Shown here: positions 14,323-15,260 of the stretch, one piece after another
Position numbering within the stretch: position 1 is the stretch's first letter
Layout: every line of letters starts with the position of its first letter
DNA from: Chloromonas sp. AAM2
Lineage: Eukaryota; Chlorophyta; Chlorophyceae; Chlamydomonadales; Chlamydomonadaceae
DNA: 15,260 bases
Direction: 5' to 3'
Assembly: GCA_004335635.1 (NCBI GenBank)
Contig: QAXH01005508.1
Coordinates: 12,399 to 27,658 of the forward strand
Notes under the pieces: generated by a model
What the model was told of the DNA's origin: nothing
Seen by the model: only the letters and a program-made list of their open reading frames with translations
Database searches by the model: none
Program-made: the position numbers and the translations under genes

Positions 14323-15260
14323 ATGAACAAAACAGCACTGCTTCATTTAGATCACGCTCCAAATTATCGGGAAGAGTTCTTAAGGCAACTTGGTAAAGAG
14401 TATAATCTAATAGTTATAGCACATTCTTGTGAAAAAAATAATCTTACACCTCCCAAAAATAGAATTGGCTATAAATATCATGAATTGAATTATTTTGGGG
14501 ATAAGCTAAGATTTAATAATGAACTCAAACACTTTATTAGATTATATCATCCTGAAGTAATTTGTATATCTCTCAATCTAAGATATCCTTTTCGTTTTCT
14601 AACATTTTTAAGTAATAAAAGATGGCAACAAAAATGGATCTGGTGGGGGCAAATATTTGGCAGAAATGATACTTTTTTAATTAATAAAGTTAAAAAATTA
14701 TTTTTGGATAAATCTAAGGGTACACTCGTATATACTGAAGAGATTAAAAACAGACTAAGTCAAAACGATAATGTTATCAGTTTTAACAACAGCCAGTTTT
14801 CCAAAAAAGAGTTTGTTCAGTTGGACCAAATATTTGAAAATAGATTAAAATGTTTATTTATAGGGCGTCCACAAGATAGAAAAAAATTGGAATTATTGTT
14901 TTTGATTGCTAATGAAAGAAAGGATTTAGAGTTTAGGTTGGTAGGTCCTGGTATGGTAGAATATTTTAAGAATATTCAGGTACCAGGTAATTTAGAATTA
15001 TTCCCGGCTGCTTATGGGGAAGAGTTAACAAAACATTTTGAGTGGTCAAATTTGGTAGTAAATCCTGGACATGTAGGTTTACTTGTCATGAATGCTGCTA
15101 CTCATTGCCGGCCTATTGCTATAAATGATAATGTGGAACATGCACCGGAATTGATTTTGGCTAAGGAAGCAAATCAATTTTTGATAAATTTTGACAATCT
15201 GCAGACCGTTAATAAATTCTTCGATAGAGTAATCCAAAATAAAGAACTATTAAAGATTAA
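14323..15260 (+). CDS. GT4-like glycosyltransferase (3' partial)
   Basis: Starts at ATG 14323, eight bases after the previous stop, and stays open for 312 codons to the window end, so the C-terminus is missing. The N-terminal part begins NKTALLHLDHAPNYREEFLR (2-21), typical of GT-B enzymes whose acceptor loop reads P-x-Y/W-R-x-x-F. A Trp-rich stretch WQQKWIWWGQIFGRND lies near the middle. The donor domain has CLFIGRPQDRKKLELL, FRLVGPG and the late NPGHVGLLVMNAATHCRPIA segment with HAPE, which replaces the usual E-x7-E region in one GT4 subgroup (PG-x-V/A-GL). It probably adds a further sugar to the repeat unit; donor unknown. An ATG at 14315 lies ahead but stops after three codons. Confidence 0.85.
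   Translation, partial: MNKTALLHLDHAPNYREEFLRQLGKEYNLIVIAHSCEKNNLTPPKNRIGYKYHELNYFGDKLRFNNELKHFIRLYHPEVICISLNLRYPFRFLTFLSNKRWQQKWIWWGQIFGRNDTFLINKVKKLFLDKSKGTLVYTEEIKNRLSQNDNVISFNNSQFSKKEFVQLDQIFENRLKCLFIGRPQDRKKLELLFLIANERKDLEFRLVGPGMVEYFKNIQVPGNLELFPAAYGEELTKHFEWSNLVVNPGHVGLLVMNAATHCRPIAINDNVEHAPELILAKEANQFLINFDNLQTVNKFFDRVIQNKELLKI

Noticed and set aside
14315..14326. ATG at 14315 as the start of the last glycosyltransferase
   Set aside because: It stops after three codons; the open frame starts at ATG 14323.
1..15260. CRISPR arrays, tRNA or rRNA genes, insertion sequences, integrases
   Set aside because: I saw no repeat-spacer pattern, cloverleaf-like or rRNA-like stretch, transposase or integrase motif; nearly every base is inside polysaccharide genes.

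Overview
The window is one tightly packed, plus-strand gene cluster for a cell-surface glycan containing a nonulosonic (sialic-acid-like) sugar, most likely legionaminic acid or a close relative. Sixteen genes are read in the same direction. Almost all neighbours overlap or are 1-8 bases apart, and the only real gap is 106 bases (9578-9683). The DNA is AT-rich and leaders lack obvious Shine-Dalgarno motifs. That would fit a Bacteroidota or related bacterium, but the assignment is weak and rests only on composition and style. No ribosomal or housekeeping gene is present to anchor taxonomy.

Region 1 (1-1417): the 3' end of a left-handed-beta-helix sugar acetyltransferase (NeuD/PglD/LegH type), then the nonulosonate synthase NeuB/LegI. 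Region 2 (1419-4353): an unusual insert of four genes, an acyl carrier protein, a compact adenylate-forming acyl ligase, a FabG-like short-chain reductase and a GNAT-like acyltransferase. Region 3 (4356-9577): NeuC/LegG (hydrolysing 2-epimerase), a PIG-L/LmbE-type deacetylase, PtmE (CBS plus nucleotidyltransferase), the CMP-nonulosonate synthetase NeuA/LegF, PtmF (Gfo/Idh/MocA) and PtmA (SDR). The ptmE/ptmF/ptmA set is the hallmark of the GDP-linked legionaminic acid route described in Campylobacter jejuni. Region 4 (9684-15260): glycan assembly and export, with a Wzx flippase, a GT42-like candidate sialyl/legionaminyl-transferase, a GT4 glycosyltransferase, a Wzy/O-antigen-ligase-like membrane protein, and a second GT4-like glycosyltransferase cut by the window end.

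How they fit together (inference): PtmE, PtmF and PtmA help supply a GDP-linked amino sugar. LegB and LegC, not seen here and presumably upstream or elsewhere, convert it to the 4-amino-6-deoxy sugar, and the first gene may N-acetylate it. NeuC releases the 2-epimerised hexose, NeuB condenses it with phosphoenolpyruvate, and NeuA activates it with CTP. The GT42-like enzyme could add it to a lipid-linked glycan that Wzx flips and the Wzy-like protein polymerises or ligates. The ACP-ligase-SDR-GNAT insert plus the deacetylase would be a plausible machine for replacing N-acetyl with another acyl group, such as a hydroxyacyl.

The most notable non-gene signals are a nine-G tract inside ptmF that could make the pathway phase-variable, a perfect 17-bp inverted repeat with a 3-base loop inside ptmE, and a patchwork base composition suggesting the locus was assembled from several sources.
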